Assembly (NCBI GenBank): GCA_965229505.1
Contig: OZ245881.1
Coordinates: 3,658,001-3,722,000 of the forward strand
DNA length: 64,000 nucleotides
From: UBA6059 sp040219045
GTDB taxonomy: Bacteria > Bacteroidota > Bacteroidia > Cytophagales > Cyclobacteriaceae
Reading direction: 5' to 3'
Of the stretch, positions 43,929-52,864 are shown in pieces; positions within the stretch are counted from its first letter, which is position 1, and every line of letters starts with the position of its first letter. Both the position numbers and the translations under genes were made by a program. The notes beneath the pieces are model-generated. The model did not search any database. It saw only the letters and a program-made list of their open reading frames with translations, and was not told where the DNA came from.

Positions 43929-46900
43929 ATGTTGGATTTCATTATCCGATTTAGCTTAAAGAATAAGCTGATCGTTCTATTATTCACTTCTGCCGTAGTA
44001 GCCTTCGGTATCTACGCACTTTACAATATTCCGATAGGAGCCGTACCCGATGTGACCAATAATCAGGTGCAGGTCATCACTACTTCGCGCAATCTCTCCA
44101 CCCAGGATGTAGAGCAGTTTATTACCTATCCTGTGGAGCTAGAGATGGCCAACTTGCCGGGGGTGAAGGAGATTCGGTCTATTTCGAAGTTTGGTCTCTC
44201 GGTAGTCACGATTGTATTCGAGGATAGGCTTGGGACTTACCTGCCGAGGCAGTTGATTGCTGAAAAGATAAAGAGCGCATCCGCGAGTATTCCCGATGGC
44301 TTTGGTACGCCTGAGATGGGGCCGATCACCACAGGCCTGGGCGAGATTTACCAATATGTGCTTGATGTAGCACCAGAGTACAAAGATCAATACTCGGCTA
44401 TGGACTTACGCACCATCCAGGACTGGATCGTCAAGCGTCAGCTCTCGGGTATACCCGGGGTGGTGGAGGTTAATACCTGGGGTGGCTTTCTCAAGCAATA
44501 TGAAGTGGCGTTGCAGCCCGATAAGCTTAGGTCGATGAACCTGGCAGTCACACAGGTTTTTGCAGCTCTGGAAATGAACAACAGCGTAGCGGGAGGAGGT
44601 TATATCGAGAAGGCGGATCAGGCTTATTTCATTCGTGGTGAGGGTTTGGTGGAGAGTATCGAAGATGTGGAGAGCATTGTGGTTGCCCATCGCAATGGCC
44701 TGCCGATCTATGTCAGGGATATCGCAAAGGTCAATTACGGATACGCCACAAGGTTCGGGGCTATTACCGCTAATGGTGAAGGAGAACAGGTACTCGGGCA
44801 GGTCATGATGCTTAAGGATGCAGACTCTAAAGCCGTCATAGAGGCGGTAAAGCTACGTGTAGCGAGCATACAAGAGGCCCTACCGGAAGGCGTGTCTATT
44901 AACCCATTTCTGGAGCGAAGCGATTTAATCGGACGGACCACTTTGACGATTACGGAAAACCTGGTGCTTGGATGTTTGATCGTAGTATTCGTTGTTGTGC
45001 TACTATTGGGTAATCTGAGAACCGGCCTGGTTGTAGCATCAGTGATACCTCTTTGCCTGCTATTTGCTTTATCGCTCATGTACATCTTTGGAGTAGATGC
45101 CAACCTGATGAGCCTGGGTGCGATAGACTTTGGGATCATCATCGACGGTGCAGTGATCATAGTGGAGTACACCGCCTATCAGATCACCACCAAGCGATCT
45201 GATATCCTGGATAAGAGCCCTTCAGAAGGCCGGAAGTTGATCGATCAACTGACCTACAAAGGTGCAACCAAGATGATGCACTCTGCGGTATTTGGTCAAC
45301 TTATCATCATCATCGTCTTCATTCCCATTCTTTCCCTGGTGGATGTGGAGGGTAAGATGTTTAAGCCGATGGCGCTTACCTTCTGCTTTGCATTGATTGG
45401 TGCCATGATTTTCTGCTTCACCTATGTACCTGTAGTGTCGAGCATGTTCCTCCGTCCCTCAAAGTCCGCTAAACCCAATTTTTCGGAGCGGCTGATACAG
45501 TCTATTCAAAACGCCTACCGACCATTGTTGACCTGGGCAATTGACCATCGCACCGCGGTGCTCGCGGTAGCTGCATCGATCCTGCTGAGTGTGGGCTATT
45601 TGTTTACCACATTGGGCGGAGAGTTTGTTCCAACACTTGATGAGGGTGATTTTGTGATACAGCCTGTGCTCAAGACAGGTACCTCTCTGAGTCGCACCGT
45701 TGAGATCACGACTAAGATAGAGCAGGTGATCAAAAAATTCCCGGAGGTCAATCAGGTGGTGACCAGAATAGGAGCCGCCGAGGTACCAACGGATCCCATG
45801 TCTATGGAAGAAACCGATGTGATCATCACACTTAATGATAAGTCCACATGGAGCTCTGCTGACTCAAAGGATGAGCTCGCTGATGAAATCAAGACAGCAT
45901 TAGTGGCACAGATTCCGGGCGTAGACTATGAGTTTACACAGCCCATAGAGATGCGCTTCAATGAGTTAATCACAGGGGTCAGGGCTGATCTGGCCATAAA
46001 GATTTTTGGAGAGGATTTGGCAGTACTTGCTCAAAAGGCCGCAGAGATCCAGGCGCTCATCGAGGGGGTGGAGGGTGCTTCTGATATTACGGTAGAGAAG
46101 GTAGATGGACTACCGCAAATGAGTGTGGTCTATGATCGCCAGAAGATCGCGCGCTACGGTCTCAATATCGCTGATGTGAATGAAGTGCTTACCATGGGAT
46201 TTGCTGGTAAGGCCGCCGGTAGCATCTTTGAAGGGGAGCGCCGATTTGACTTGGTCGTAAGATTCGACAAGGACTATCGCAAGGATATTAACAACATAAG
46301 GAACAGCTATATCACTAACGGTGCAGGTCAGCAGATACCACTGCATGAGCTAGCGCAAATAGCGTATACAAAAGGGCCTGCGAAGATATCACGTGATGAC
46401 ACGAAGCGCCGTATTGTGGTGGGAGTCAATGTGCGGAATCGTGACCTGGAGTCGGTCGTAGATGATGTCAGCGCTCTGATCAAGGCGCATATCAAGCTGT
46501 CACCTGGCTACCTGATTACTTACGGTGGTCAGTTTGAAAACTTGCGGAGCGCAAGGGAGCGGCTGACCTACGCCGTGCCAGTGGCCCTGCTTTTGATTTT
46601 CGTATTACTTCATTTTGCCTTCAAGTCAGTCAAAGAAGCATTGATGGTCTATAGTGCCATTCCGCTGGCGGCAGTCGGTGGTGTACTGTTTCTCTGGATT
46701 CGAGGGATGCCATTCAGCATCTCTGCCGGGGTTGGTTTTATAGCACTCTTCGGTATAGCAGTACTCAACGGGATTGTGCTTATAGAGCATTTCAAAGAAC
46801 TTAAAGCCGAAGGTTTTGATGATCTCAGATCGTTGATCATTGAGGGTACGACCCAAAGGCTGAGACCCGTATTGTTGACCGCTTCAGCGGCGGCATTAGG

Positions 46901-47075
46901 ATTCCTGCCTATGGCGATCTCTACATCGGCGGGTGCTGAAGTCCAACGCCCGTTGGCCACAGTCGTGATCGGAGGCTTGATTACAGCGACTCTACTCACC
47001 TTGATCGTACTACCAGTACTTTATTATCTGCTGTCTGATACGCCAATGAAACCGCTCTTGAAATCAACTATTTAA
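43929..47075 (+). CDS. czcA: CusA/CzcA-family heavy metal efflux RND pump
   Basis: This 1048-residue pump has the two repeated halves of RND proteins, each with a first transmembrane helix, a large periplasmic loop and a bundle of helices. The fourth helix carries the pattern AIDFGIIIDGAVIIVE with Asp400 and Asp406. The DFG-x3-DG form is typical of CzcA-like pumps for divalent ions such as Zn, Co, Ni and Cd rather than of CusA for Cu(I)/Ag(I). The inner-membrane pump works with the adaptor encoded 10 bases downstream. No outer-membrane factor gene follows. The gene symbol reflects the subfamily; the metal has not been tested. Confidence 0.9.
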   Translation: MLDFIIRFSLKNKLIVLLFTSAVVAFGIYALYNIPIGAVPDVTNNQVQVITTSRNLSTQDVEQFITYPVELEMANLPGVKEIRSISKFGLSVVTIVFEDRLGTYLPRQLIAEKIKSASASIPDGFGTPEMGPITTGLGEIYQYVLDVAPEYKDQYSAMDLRTIQDWIVKRQLSGIPGVVEVNTWGGFLKQYEVALQPDKLRSMNLAVTQVFAALEMNNSVAGGGYIEKADQAYFIRGEGLVESIEDVESIVVAHRNGLPIYVRDIAKVNYGYATRFGAITANGEGEQVLGQVMMLKDADSKAVIEAVKLRVASIQEALPEGVSINPFLERSDLIGRTTLTITENLVLGCLIVVFVVVLLLGNLRTGLVVASVIPLCLLFALSLMYIFGVDANLMSLGAIDFGIIIDGAVIIVEYTAYQITTKRSDILDKSPSEGRKLIDQLTYKGATKMMHSAVFGQLIIIIVFIPILSLVDVEGKMFKPMALTFCFALIGAMIFCFTYVPVVSSMFLRPSKSAKPNFSERLIQSIQNAYRPLLTWAIDHRTAVLAVAASILLSVGYLFTTLGGEFVPTLDEGDFVIQPVLKTGTSLSRTVEITTKIEQVIKKFPEVNQVVTRIGAAEVPTDPMSMEETDVIITLNDKSTWSSADSKDELADEIKTALVAQIPGVDYEFTQPIEMRFNELITGVRADLAIKIFGEDLAVLAQKAAEIQALIEGVEGASDITVEKVDGLPQMSVVYDRQKIARYGLNIADVNEVLTMGFAGKAAGSIFEGERRFDLVVRFDKDYRKDINNIRNSYITNGAGQQIPLHELAQIAYTKGPAKISRDDTKRRIVVGVNVRNRDLESVVDDVSALIKAHIKLSPGYLITYGGQFENLRSARERLTYAVPVALLLIFVLLHFAFKSVKEALMVYSAIPLAAVGGVLFLWIRGMPFSISAGVGFIALFGIAVLNGIVLIEHFKELKAEGFDDLRSLIIEGTTQRLRPVLLTASAAALGFLPMAISTSAGAEVQRPLATVVIGGLITATLLTLIVLPVLYYLLSDTPMKPLLKSTI

Positions 47076-47085
47076 TCTACTAGTC

Positions 47086-48231
47086 ATGAATACGATTCAA
47101 TCCTATACTTCCGCTTTCTATAGCCTACTAATTGTGCTGATTTCATTTTGGGGATGTAATTCTACAGGACCAGCAGATTCCGGAGAGACTCTGCCCTCTG
47201 AGGTTACCACTAATATCTTTGTTTCCTATGAGCAATTCGCATCAGCTGGTATGTCATTGGGAAGGGTATCTACACAGCAGCTTTCTACTACCATTGAGAC
47301 GCGTGGTTATATTGATGTGCCTCCAGGTAGCCGTGCTGCAGTGAGCCCCTTTTATGCCGGATATGTCAAAGCCGTGGATATCCTGCCAGGACAGCAGGTA
47401 GAGAGAGGCCAGTTGCTCTTGGTGCTGGAAAATCCCGTCTATATCGAGATGCAACAAGAGTATTTGGAGGTCAAAGAGCAGATTAATTATCTCAAATCTG
47501 ATTTTGAGCGCCAACAGGCACTGGCTGAAGAAAAGATTGCTTCTGGCAAGACTGCCAAAAAAGCGGCTTCTGATTACAAAACAATGCTGGCGCGATACAA
47601 TGGTCTCCGTGAGCAACTTAAGCTCATGAACGTCTCCATTAGTCGTCTGGATGAAGACCATATCACCAGCTCTGTCAACCTTTACGCCCCGATTAGCGGT
47701 TCCATTACCACGGTCAATGCGTCCCTCGGTTCGTTCATTGATGCTACGGAAATCGCGGTGGAGATCGTGGATGCCGAGCATATGCACCTGGAACTGGAAG
47801 TATTTGAGAAGAATATAAGCTCTGTGGAAGAGGGCCAGACGATTCAATTTTCTGTTCCCGAGTCTGGCGGGGATCAATTTTCTGGTATTGTCTATTTAGT
47901 TAGTAAATCTGTTGACCCTGAACACAGGACAGTCGCCATTCACGGTCATATGTCCGATGGTATCGAGGATCAGTTCATCCCAGGCATGTTCGTGACTGCA
48001 CAGATTGTAGTGAGTAGTACGCCCGCACTTTGCCTACCGGAAAAAGCTGTTGTTGATTTGGAGGGTCAGATGATGGTGGCCGTCAAACGCTCCGAAAATG
48101 ATAATGGAATGAGCTTCGAATTGGTGCGAGTTGAGACCGGTAAGCATGCCGATGGGTGGATCGAGATATTAGCTCCTGACATGGATGGAAATGAACTATT
48201 GGTGAATGGTGCTTTTGATGTCATTCAATGA
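47086..48231 (+). CDS. RND efflux periplasmic adaptor (CzcB/CusB-like)
   Basis: This 381-residue membrane-fusion protein has a lipoprotein signal (LLIVLISFWGCNSTG, cysteine near 25). A barrel-sandwich half (AAVSPFYAGYVKAVDILPGQ, then VERGQLLLVLENP) is followed by a coiled-coil hairpin (about 125-190, rich in Glu, Lys and Gln). The second lipoyl half starts at VNLYAPISGSITTVNAS, and beta-barrel and C-terminal domains follow. It links the inner-membrane pump to an outer-membrane channel. That channel is not encoded in the operon and must come from elsewhere. The gene ends 19 bases before a convergent gene. Confidence 0.92.
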   Translation: MNTIQSYTSAFYSLLIVLISFWGCNSTGPADSGETLPSEVTTNIFVSYEQFASAGMSLGRVSTQQLSTTIETRGYIDVPPGSRAAVSPFYAGYVKAVDILPGQQVERGQLLLVLENPVYIEMQQEYLEVKEQINYLKSDFERQQALAEEKIASGKTAKKAASDYKTMLARYNGLREQLKLMNVSISRLDEDHITSSVNLYAPISGSITTVNASLGSFIDATEIAVEIVDAEHMHLELEVFEKNISSVEEGQTIQFSVPESGGDQFSGIVYLVSKSVDPEHRTVAIHGHMSDGIEDQFIPGMFVTAQIVVSSTPALCLPEKAVVDLEGQMMVAVKRSENDNGMSFELVRVETGKHADGWIEILAPDMDGNELLVNGAFDVIQ

Positions 48232-48249
48232 TCAACGCTTTGCATTGGT

Positions 48250-48654
48250 TTATGACAGAGCATAGTCATAGCCTATCCTCATCAGTTCAAAATGCTCTTT
48301 TGTAATTTCATCTTCCGAGGATACTCTCAGGTGATGGGCAAACTTGTTGCCATAGTCCGTGTGCTTTTTGATTAATTCTGATTCGATCTTATCAGAATGA
48401 TAGAACTTCACATCCAGCTCTTTTTTCATCGGTTTAATGATGAGCCAAGCCTTGTGGTTGGTGAATACTATAGAGTGAATGGATGCTCCCACATCATTGG
48501 GCTGCCAGGCCATGACGGTAGTCATGATCTTGTCAAATGCCAGCACCAAGTCATCCGGCTTTCCTAAGAACAACTCGCCAATATCTTTGGTAGTGCACAT
48601 GTGCGACTGATTGTTGGATTTAAACTTACGTTGGCATTTAGGGCAGGTCCACAT
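48250..48654 (-). CDS. DUF5655-like protein with N-terminal zinc-ribbon-like motif
   Basis: This 134-residue protein begins with MWTCPKCQRKFKSNNQSHMC, a Cys-x2-Cys and His-x2-Cys set likely to bind zinc. The remainder, with FDKIMTTVMAWQPNDVGASI and KFAHHLRVSSEDEITKEHFE, matches the DUF5655 domain. The protein is soluble and stands alone. Members are often annotated as hypothetical and no function is established to my knowledge. Confidence 0.82.
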   Translation of the reverse strand: MWTCPKCQRKFKSNNQSHMCTTKDIGELFLGKPDDLVLAFDKIMTTVMAWQPNDVGASIHSIVFTNHKAWLIIKPMKKELDVKFYHSDKIESELIKKHTDYGNKFAHHLRVSSEDEITKEHFELMRIGYDYALS

Positions 48655-48737
48655 GGTTTTGAAGCATTGTATGTCTCATTAGATAGTTTTGGATTAAGCA
48701 TGTCATTCGGTTCATCAAAACCTTGTCATGAACTATA

Positions 48738-49391
48738 TCACTTTCCTCCCGTCATTATCATTACTCCAACAAAGATAACAACTGCTGAGAGTACATAGGT
48801 ATGATAGCTGATGAGCCATGTCTTCCAGTTTAATAGCATGGCATCTGCCTTATGTCTCTGAGAGAAGTAGAGGCCAAGCGGAATAAGCACAGTCATACTC
48901 CCTACTAGTGAATATGCAAGGAGATGAATTAGGCGGCTAAAAAAAGATAAATCAGCCTGAGTAATAACCACGGCAGCTGCGGCGCTAAACCCAAGATTTT
49001 TAATATTACCTGCCGATACGAGTAGGCCGATAGCAAAGGCCCTCGACGCTGTAATTTGATCCAGCTTTTGGAAGAAACGGGGAGTCTCTACGCTGGGCAT
49101 ATGATATCGGCGATAGGCCTTGAATACAGCCCAGCTGATCAGTGCAAGTCCAAGTGAAATTCTTATAGTTCCAGCGTAGGCAGATGGAGTATCGCTATTT
49201 GGGACCAATCCGGGAAAACTGATAACGATAAGCCCTACACCGAATATACCAAGAAGCCAACCTCCGACAAATGCCTGACCATTAATCTGTGCACGGTCGG
49301 TCATTAGTATGATGATCAGTGCTATGATTGGTATTGGACTCAAAAGTAAACCTATGATCATAGGTGCCAGCTGAGGGATTATCTGTGACAT
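48738..49391 (-). CDS. GAP/SfLAP-family membrane protein
   Basis: This 217-residue protein has about six hydrophobic segments. The first, MIIGLLLSPIPIIALIIILM, contains the paired prolines typical of the GAP (Sap, sulfolipid-1-addressing) family, a branch of LysE-like membrane proteins. GNIKNLGFSAAAAVVI in the second half is likewise a family motif. It may export small molecules or lipid parts, but no substrate is known here. It stands alone between a DUF5655 gene and the divergent toxin-antitoxin pair. Confidence 0.82.
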   Translation of the reverse strand: MSQIIPQLAPMIIGLLLSPIPIIALIIILMTDRAQINGQAFVGGWLLGIFGVGLIVISFPGLVPNSDTPSAYAGTIRISLGLALISWAVFKAYRRYHMPSVETPRFFQKLDQITASRAFAIGLLVSAGNIKNLGFSAAAAVVITQADLSFFSRLIHLLAYSLVGSMTVLIPLGLYFSQRHKADAMLLNWKTWLISYHTYVLSAVVIFVGVMIMTGGK

Positions 49392-49499
49392 GGTGTCTAA
49401 CCTAGTAATGATATGCTAGCTAACCTAAAAGCAAGTGATCTTTGATCAGTTGAGTTTAGGGGTTAATTAGACATCCGGGAATTTTGATTTCGTAGTTTA

Positions 49500-49519
49500 T
49501 GTATTACATTTGTAATACA
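49500..49519. promoter_or_regulatory. Palindromic operator of the toxin-antitoxin pair
   Basis: The inverted repeat TGTATTAC-ATTT-GTAATACA has perfect eight-base arms. It lies 12 bases before the antitoxin start at 49532, a usual position for an autoregulatory operator bound by a ribbon-helix-helix antitoxin. Confidence 0.65.
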
Positions 49520-49531
49520 ATAGATGTGCTT

Positions 49532-49780
49532 ATGCTTAATGTAAGACTATCAGATGAGGAGGAGAAGCAGCTTGCAGACTATACCAAGCTCAATAATATC
49601 CCTAAGTCCCAGGTGGTGAGAGAGGCTTTGGCGGTGTACTTTGCCGAGAAGCGCGATGTTTCTAACCCCTTTGAACTTGGCGAAGACCTGTTTGGTCAGG
49701 AGGGTAGTGATAGGTCTGATCGATCGACTTCATACAAGTCAAGTCTCAAAGAAAAACTCCGTGAGAAGCACGCTCATTGA
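49532..49780 (+). CDS. Ribbon-helix-helix antitoxin (VapB-like)
   Basis: The ATG at 49532 gives 82 residues beginning with MLNVRLSDEEEKQLADYTKL, a ribbon strand and first helix, and then IPKSQVVREALAVYF, the second helix of a CopG/RHH DNA-binding domain. The basic, flexible C-terminus is where the toxin is usually bound. An in-frame ATG at 49499 would place the perfect palindrome inside the coding region and disrupt the compact RHH start, so it is rejected. The gene overlaps the toxin gene by 20 bases, as expected for a coupled pair. Confidence 0.85.
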   Translation: MLNVRLSDEEEKQLADYTKLNNIPKSQVVREALAVYFAEKRDVSNPFELGEDLFGQEGSDRSDRSTSYKSSLKEKLREKHAH

Positions 49781-50177
49781 CGCTGGACCGTTGATTGCGC
49801 TGTTTGACAAGAGCGATCAATATCATGATCGATCGATCAAGTTTCTGAAGTCTTATCAGGGTAAGCTAATAACGACCTGGCCGGTAATTACGGAAGCTTC
49901 ACACATGCTCTCCTTTAGTACCAAAGCGCAGATTCGCTTGTTGGAATGGATTAATAGGGGAGGTCTTCAAATTTTCGACCTGGAGTTTTATCATTTGACA
50001 CGACTTGTAGACCTATCGGAAAAATTCAGTGATGTACCCATGGATCTGGCTGATGCTTCTTTGATCATTGCAGCCGAGGCTACAAGCATCACGGAGATCG
50101 CTAGTATTGATAGTGATTTTTACATTTATCGCGACATCCGCAACCGCTACTTGACTAATGTCTTTAGTGTCCCATGA
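49761..50177 (+). CDS. PIN-domain toxin (VapC-like ribonuclease)
   Basis: The GTG at 49761 gives a 138-residue PIN protein opening with RSTLIDAGPLIALFDKSD, where Asp7 is the first acidic residue. A Glu in ITEASHML and two Asp residues in DLADASLII and IDSDF complete a magnesium-binding set. Length and arrangement fit VapC ribonucleases that cleave tRNA or other RNA. Upstream in-frame codons reach into the antitoxin gene and do not look like PIN sequence. The overlap with the antitoxin suggests that both are translated from one mRNA under antitoxin control. Confidence 0.85.
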   Translation: MRSTLIDAGPLIALFDKSDQYHDRSIKFLKSYQGKLITTWPVITEASHMLSFSTKAQIRLLEWINRGGLQIFDLEFYHLTRLVDLSEKFSDVPMDLADASLIIAAEATSITEIASIDSDFYIYRDIRNRYLTNVFSVP

Positions 50178-50271
50178 TGTTTACCAGCTTATTATTCTTG
50201 CAACCCTGGATTTTGCACTTGCTATGGAGACAATGATTTTACATATTACGGCTTTAATTAAATGGACTATT

Positions 50272-50976
50272 ATGAGACTAGTTTTGATAACCATCATGTC
50301 ATGCGCTTTTTACTTGCAGGCCCTTGGACAGGACAATAAGTGGTACTCGTCTTCGGGAGGAGAAGCCATATTATCATGGGCGAGCGTGAATACTGATGGT
50401 CGGGAAGGTAATGTTGTTACTCGCTTCTCTGGATTCTTCCATTTTCAGTCTTTGGTGAATAAAGACTTCAGTCAAAAGTCTGGATTCTACACTGGACTGA
50501 CGATGAGGAATATTGGGTTTATCTATGATGATCCAAACAACACCTCGGTGAGAAAAAAATTTAGGACTTACAATTTAGGTATTCCGGTAGGGATCAAGGT
50601 GGGCAATATGGAGGAAAAATTCATGTTTTTCGGATACGAATTAGAAATACCTTTTAACTACAAAGAGAAAACCTTCATCAATGAGAAGAAGGAGGACAAG
50701 TTTGATGTATGGTTCAGCGACAGGACACCTTCTATCATGCATACTGCCTTTGTTGGGTTTAGGGGGCCATCAGGAGTAAGCCTTAAGTTCAAGTACTACC
50801 TGACTCCTATGTTTAATCAGGACTTTACCGAGACAACTGATACTGGTTCTATACAACCCTACAGGGGATTAGAGGCCAATGTATTTTATGTAGCCCTAAG
50901 CTTTGAGTTATTTAGAAACACTGATTTTACCTATGATAAACCTGACGAATCTATGGCTTTCCATCGAAAGCAATAG
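50272..50976 (+). CDS. Secreted or outer-membrane protein of unknown function
   Basis: The ATG at 50272 opens a 234-residue protein with a clear signal peptide (MRLVLITIMSCAFYLQALGQ). A longer frame from 50158 would overlap the toxin gene and hide the signal. The mature sequence alternates aromatic strands (FHFQSLVNKDFSQKSGFYTG, YNLGIPVGIKVG, VSLKFKYYLTPMF, NVFYVALSFELF), as small outer-membrane barrels do. I do not recognise a named family. It lies 31 bases before the Omp85-like gene and may share its transcript. Confidence 0.75.
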   Translation: MRLVLITIMSCAFYLQALGQDNKWYSSSGGEAILSWASVNTDGREGNVVTRFSGFFHFQSLVNKDFSQKSGFYTGLTMRNIGFIYDDPNNTSVRKKFRTYNLGIPVGIKVGNMEEKFMFFGYELEIPFNYKEKTFINEKKEDKFDVWFSDRTPSIMHTAFVGFRGPSGVSLKFKYYLTPMFNQDFTETTDTGSIQPYRGLEANVFYVALSFELFRNTDFTYDKPDESMAFHRKQ

Positions 50977-51007
50977 ACTTGGTGCATTCTGCTAAATTCC
51001 TACGCTA

Positions 51008-52195
51008 TTGAAAAATGCGCTCAAGACGTATACACAATTAGTTATAGCGCTATCACTAGTGATAGGTTTAGCTAATCCAAGTGCGGCACAAGACCATCAC
51101 GAAAAAAAATTATTATCCAACCTTGATTCCATCCGAGCAGCTAAAATAGAGTTTGGGAGGTCGATGTTCACGCCTTTCATCGCTCCGTCGTATTCGCCTG
51201 AGCTCGAATTTTTAGTTTCTGCCGGTGGGCTGTATACGTTCAAGACGGAAAAAGACAATCAACTTCTTGAGCGTTCAGCTTTGCCGTTTTCGATAGGGTT
51301 TAGCAGCAACGGATCATTGCAGATTAGCGCCAAACTTACGCTGTATGGCAAGGAGGATAAAACCAGAGGTGAGGGTGAGTTTTGGTTGAAGGATATGCCG
51401 GATAACTACTGGGGCGTTGGTTTTCAAAATGGCAGAGATCGGGAAATCTCAGATAGTACCACTGCATATCAGCGACAGTGGTGGAAGATCTACTACAAAC
51501 TTGTTCGGAGGATTGGGAAGTATATGTTCTTGGGAGGAAGCCTGGATATGAACTATACCAACGCCACCGACCTCAATCCATTAATGGAAAACGATCCTTA
51601 TATCGCAGAATTTGGTACGGAGATTCGCAATTCTGGACTTGGCCTCACGCTGCAGTATGACAGTCGCGACCTAATAGTCAATGCTTATGATGGGCTTTTT
51701 CTGGACCTGAGTTTATTATTCTATTCAGACTTCCTTCGGGGTGTCAATAAGTACGAGGCTATTCAGATCGATTACAGACAATACAAAAATGTTGGAAGGC
51801 CCAGGCAAACCCTCGCATGGCAGGTGAAGGCACGCACTATGTTTGGAGACGTGCCCTGGCCGGAATTATCTCAAGTCGGTACACCATTTGACTTGAGGGG
51901 ATATCGCTGGGGCAGGTTTAGAGATAGAGATATGCTCTATGGTCTTGTGGAATACCGCCATATGTTTACCAGAAAGCGACCCAATAAGAAAGGTAGCCTT
52001 GATAGCCGCTCTGGTTTCGTTACGTGGATTGGTCTCGGCTCTATCGGTGAGCAATTGTCTTCTCTCGACGGCCTGATTCCAAACTACGGTGTAGGCTACA
52101 GGTTTGAGACACAGACACGAATGAACGTGCGAATTGATTATGGATTTGGCGCAGATAGCAATGCGATCTATGTGACCTTTAACGAAGCTTTTTGA
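51008..52195 (+). CDS. Omp85/BamA-type outer-membrane barrel protein without POTRA domains
   Basis: This 395-residue protein starts at a TTG, followed by a signal peptide (about 1-28, ending PSAAQ). The body fits the bacterial surface antigen (Omp85 C-terminal) barrel: a repeated strand pattern with the motif PFDLRGYRWGRFRDRDMLYG near residue 300, in which RGYR corresponds to the conserved RGY-type loop, and a final strand NAIYVTFNEAF. It is too short to contain POTRA domains, so it is not the essential BamA. Such patatin-independent short barrels occur in Bacteroidota with unknown roles. Confidence 0.82.
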   Translation: MKNALKTYTQLVIALSLVIGLANPSAAQDHHEKKLLSNLDSIRAAKIEFGRSMFTPFIAPSYSPELEFLVSAGGLYTFKTEKDNQLLERSALPFSIGFSSNGSLQISAKLTLYGKEDKTRGEGEFWLKDMPDNYWGVGFQNGRDREISDSTTAYQRQWWKIYYKLVRRIGKYMFLGGSLDMNYTNATDLNPLMENDPYIAEFGTEIRNSGLGLTLQYDSRDLIVNAYDGLFLDLSLLFYSDFLRGVNKYEAIQIDYRQYKNVGRPRQTLAWQVKARTMFGDVPWPELSQVGTPFDLRGYRWGRFRDRDMLYGLVEYRHMFTRKRPNKKGSLDSRSGFVTWIGLGSIGEQLSSLDGLIPNYGVGYRFETQTRMNVRIDYGFGADSNAIYVTFNEAF

Positions 52196-52323
52196 CAGCT
52201 CGCACCAAGCCCAAAATGTTGATCATTTAGGTAGTAATACATTATTAATCACGGGTACTATGCCATTTGATGCTTCCCGTTGATTGTTATTTCGGCAATA
52301 TCGACGCTCCAAAACTTTAGCTC

Positions 52324-52339
52324 TATGATTTAGATCATA
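52324..52339. promoter_or_regulatory. Crp/Fnr-type operator 1 (before the DUF2249 gene)
   Basis: The site is TATGA-TTTAGA-TCATA, followed exactly 21 bases later by TAAAATTG (52361-52368), one base off the TAnnTTTG -7 consensus. The start codon of the DUF2249 gene lies 90 bases downstream of the site. Confidence 0.7.
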
Positions 52340-52429
52340 CCTATAGTGGGTAGTTCGTACTAAAATTGAATCATTAATTATCACAAATGTGAAATAGATA
52401 ACTGATTTCAAATCCACAAGCAATTCATC

Positions 52430-52669
52430 ATGACAACCTATGAAACCATCGATGTTAGGGAAATCCCGATTGCAGAACGCCATCAACAGATCACTTCAAA
52501 AGTGCTAAGGCTTTCTGCGATGGAGGGGCTTAATTTAATAGTGGATCATGATCCTAAACCGCTTTATTATTTGCTAAAAGAAGAGCACAAAATGGAAATA
52601 GAATGGAAGTACCTTAAGAATGGTCCGGTGATTTGGGAAGTGGTGTTGACTCGTAAATCAAGTACATGA
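52430..52669 (+). CDS. DUF2249-domain protein
   Basis: This 79-residue soluble protein matches DUF2249: it opens with TIDVREIPIAERHQQI, has LSAMEGLNLIVDHDPKPLYYLL in the middle and IEWKYLKNGPVIWEVVLTR at the end. These small TusA-like domains are often found near denitrification and nitric oxide genes. Here it stands before the Crp/Fnr regulator of a nitrous oxide reductase cluster and has its own copy of the cluster operator. The molecular role is unknown. Confidence 0.85.
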   Translation: MTTYETIDVREIPIAERHQQITSKVLRLSAMEGLNLIVDHDPKPLYYLLKEEHKMEIEWKYLKNGPVIWEVVLTRKSST

Positions 52670-52804
52670 TAGAAGTTGCCAATGCAGGCGAAAGGAACGA
52701 ATTCATATAATCATGTCCTTTGCCATATTATTTGAGTCATCTGTATACCTACCTACCATCCTCAGTACAAGGAACTTTAGTTGAATAGTTGGTTAGGTGT
52801 TTTT

Positions 52805-52853
52805 AAAGGCCTACACTTGAAGCTGATATGCTCTCAATGTGTGGGCTTTTTTT
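52805..52853 (+). terminator. Terminator hairpin ending at the crp-type gene start
   Basis: A 12-bp stem (52805-52816 with 52839-52850, two G-T pairs) carries a loop able to form a further short stem (TTGA/TCAA and AGC/GCT). It ends in seven Ts at 52847-52853. It lies between DUF2249 and the regulator, whose first possible start is only six bases further. Confidence 0.75.
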
Positions 52854-52864
52854 AATATGTGATT

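Noticed and set aside
49499..49531. Earlier ATG for the antitoxin at 49499
   Set aside because: It would place the perfect palindromic operator inside the gene and add 11 residues without similarity to RHH proteins.
52726..52741. Degenerate copy of the nos operator (TATTA-TTTGAG-TCATC) before the regulator gene
   Set aside because: It has one mismatch in each arm and no -7-like element at the 21-base spacing seen for the other three copies.
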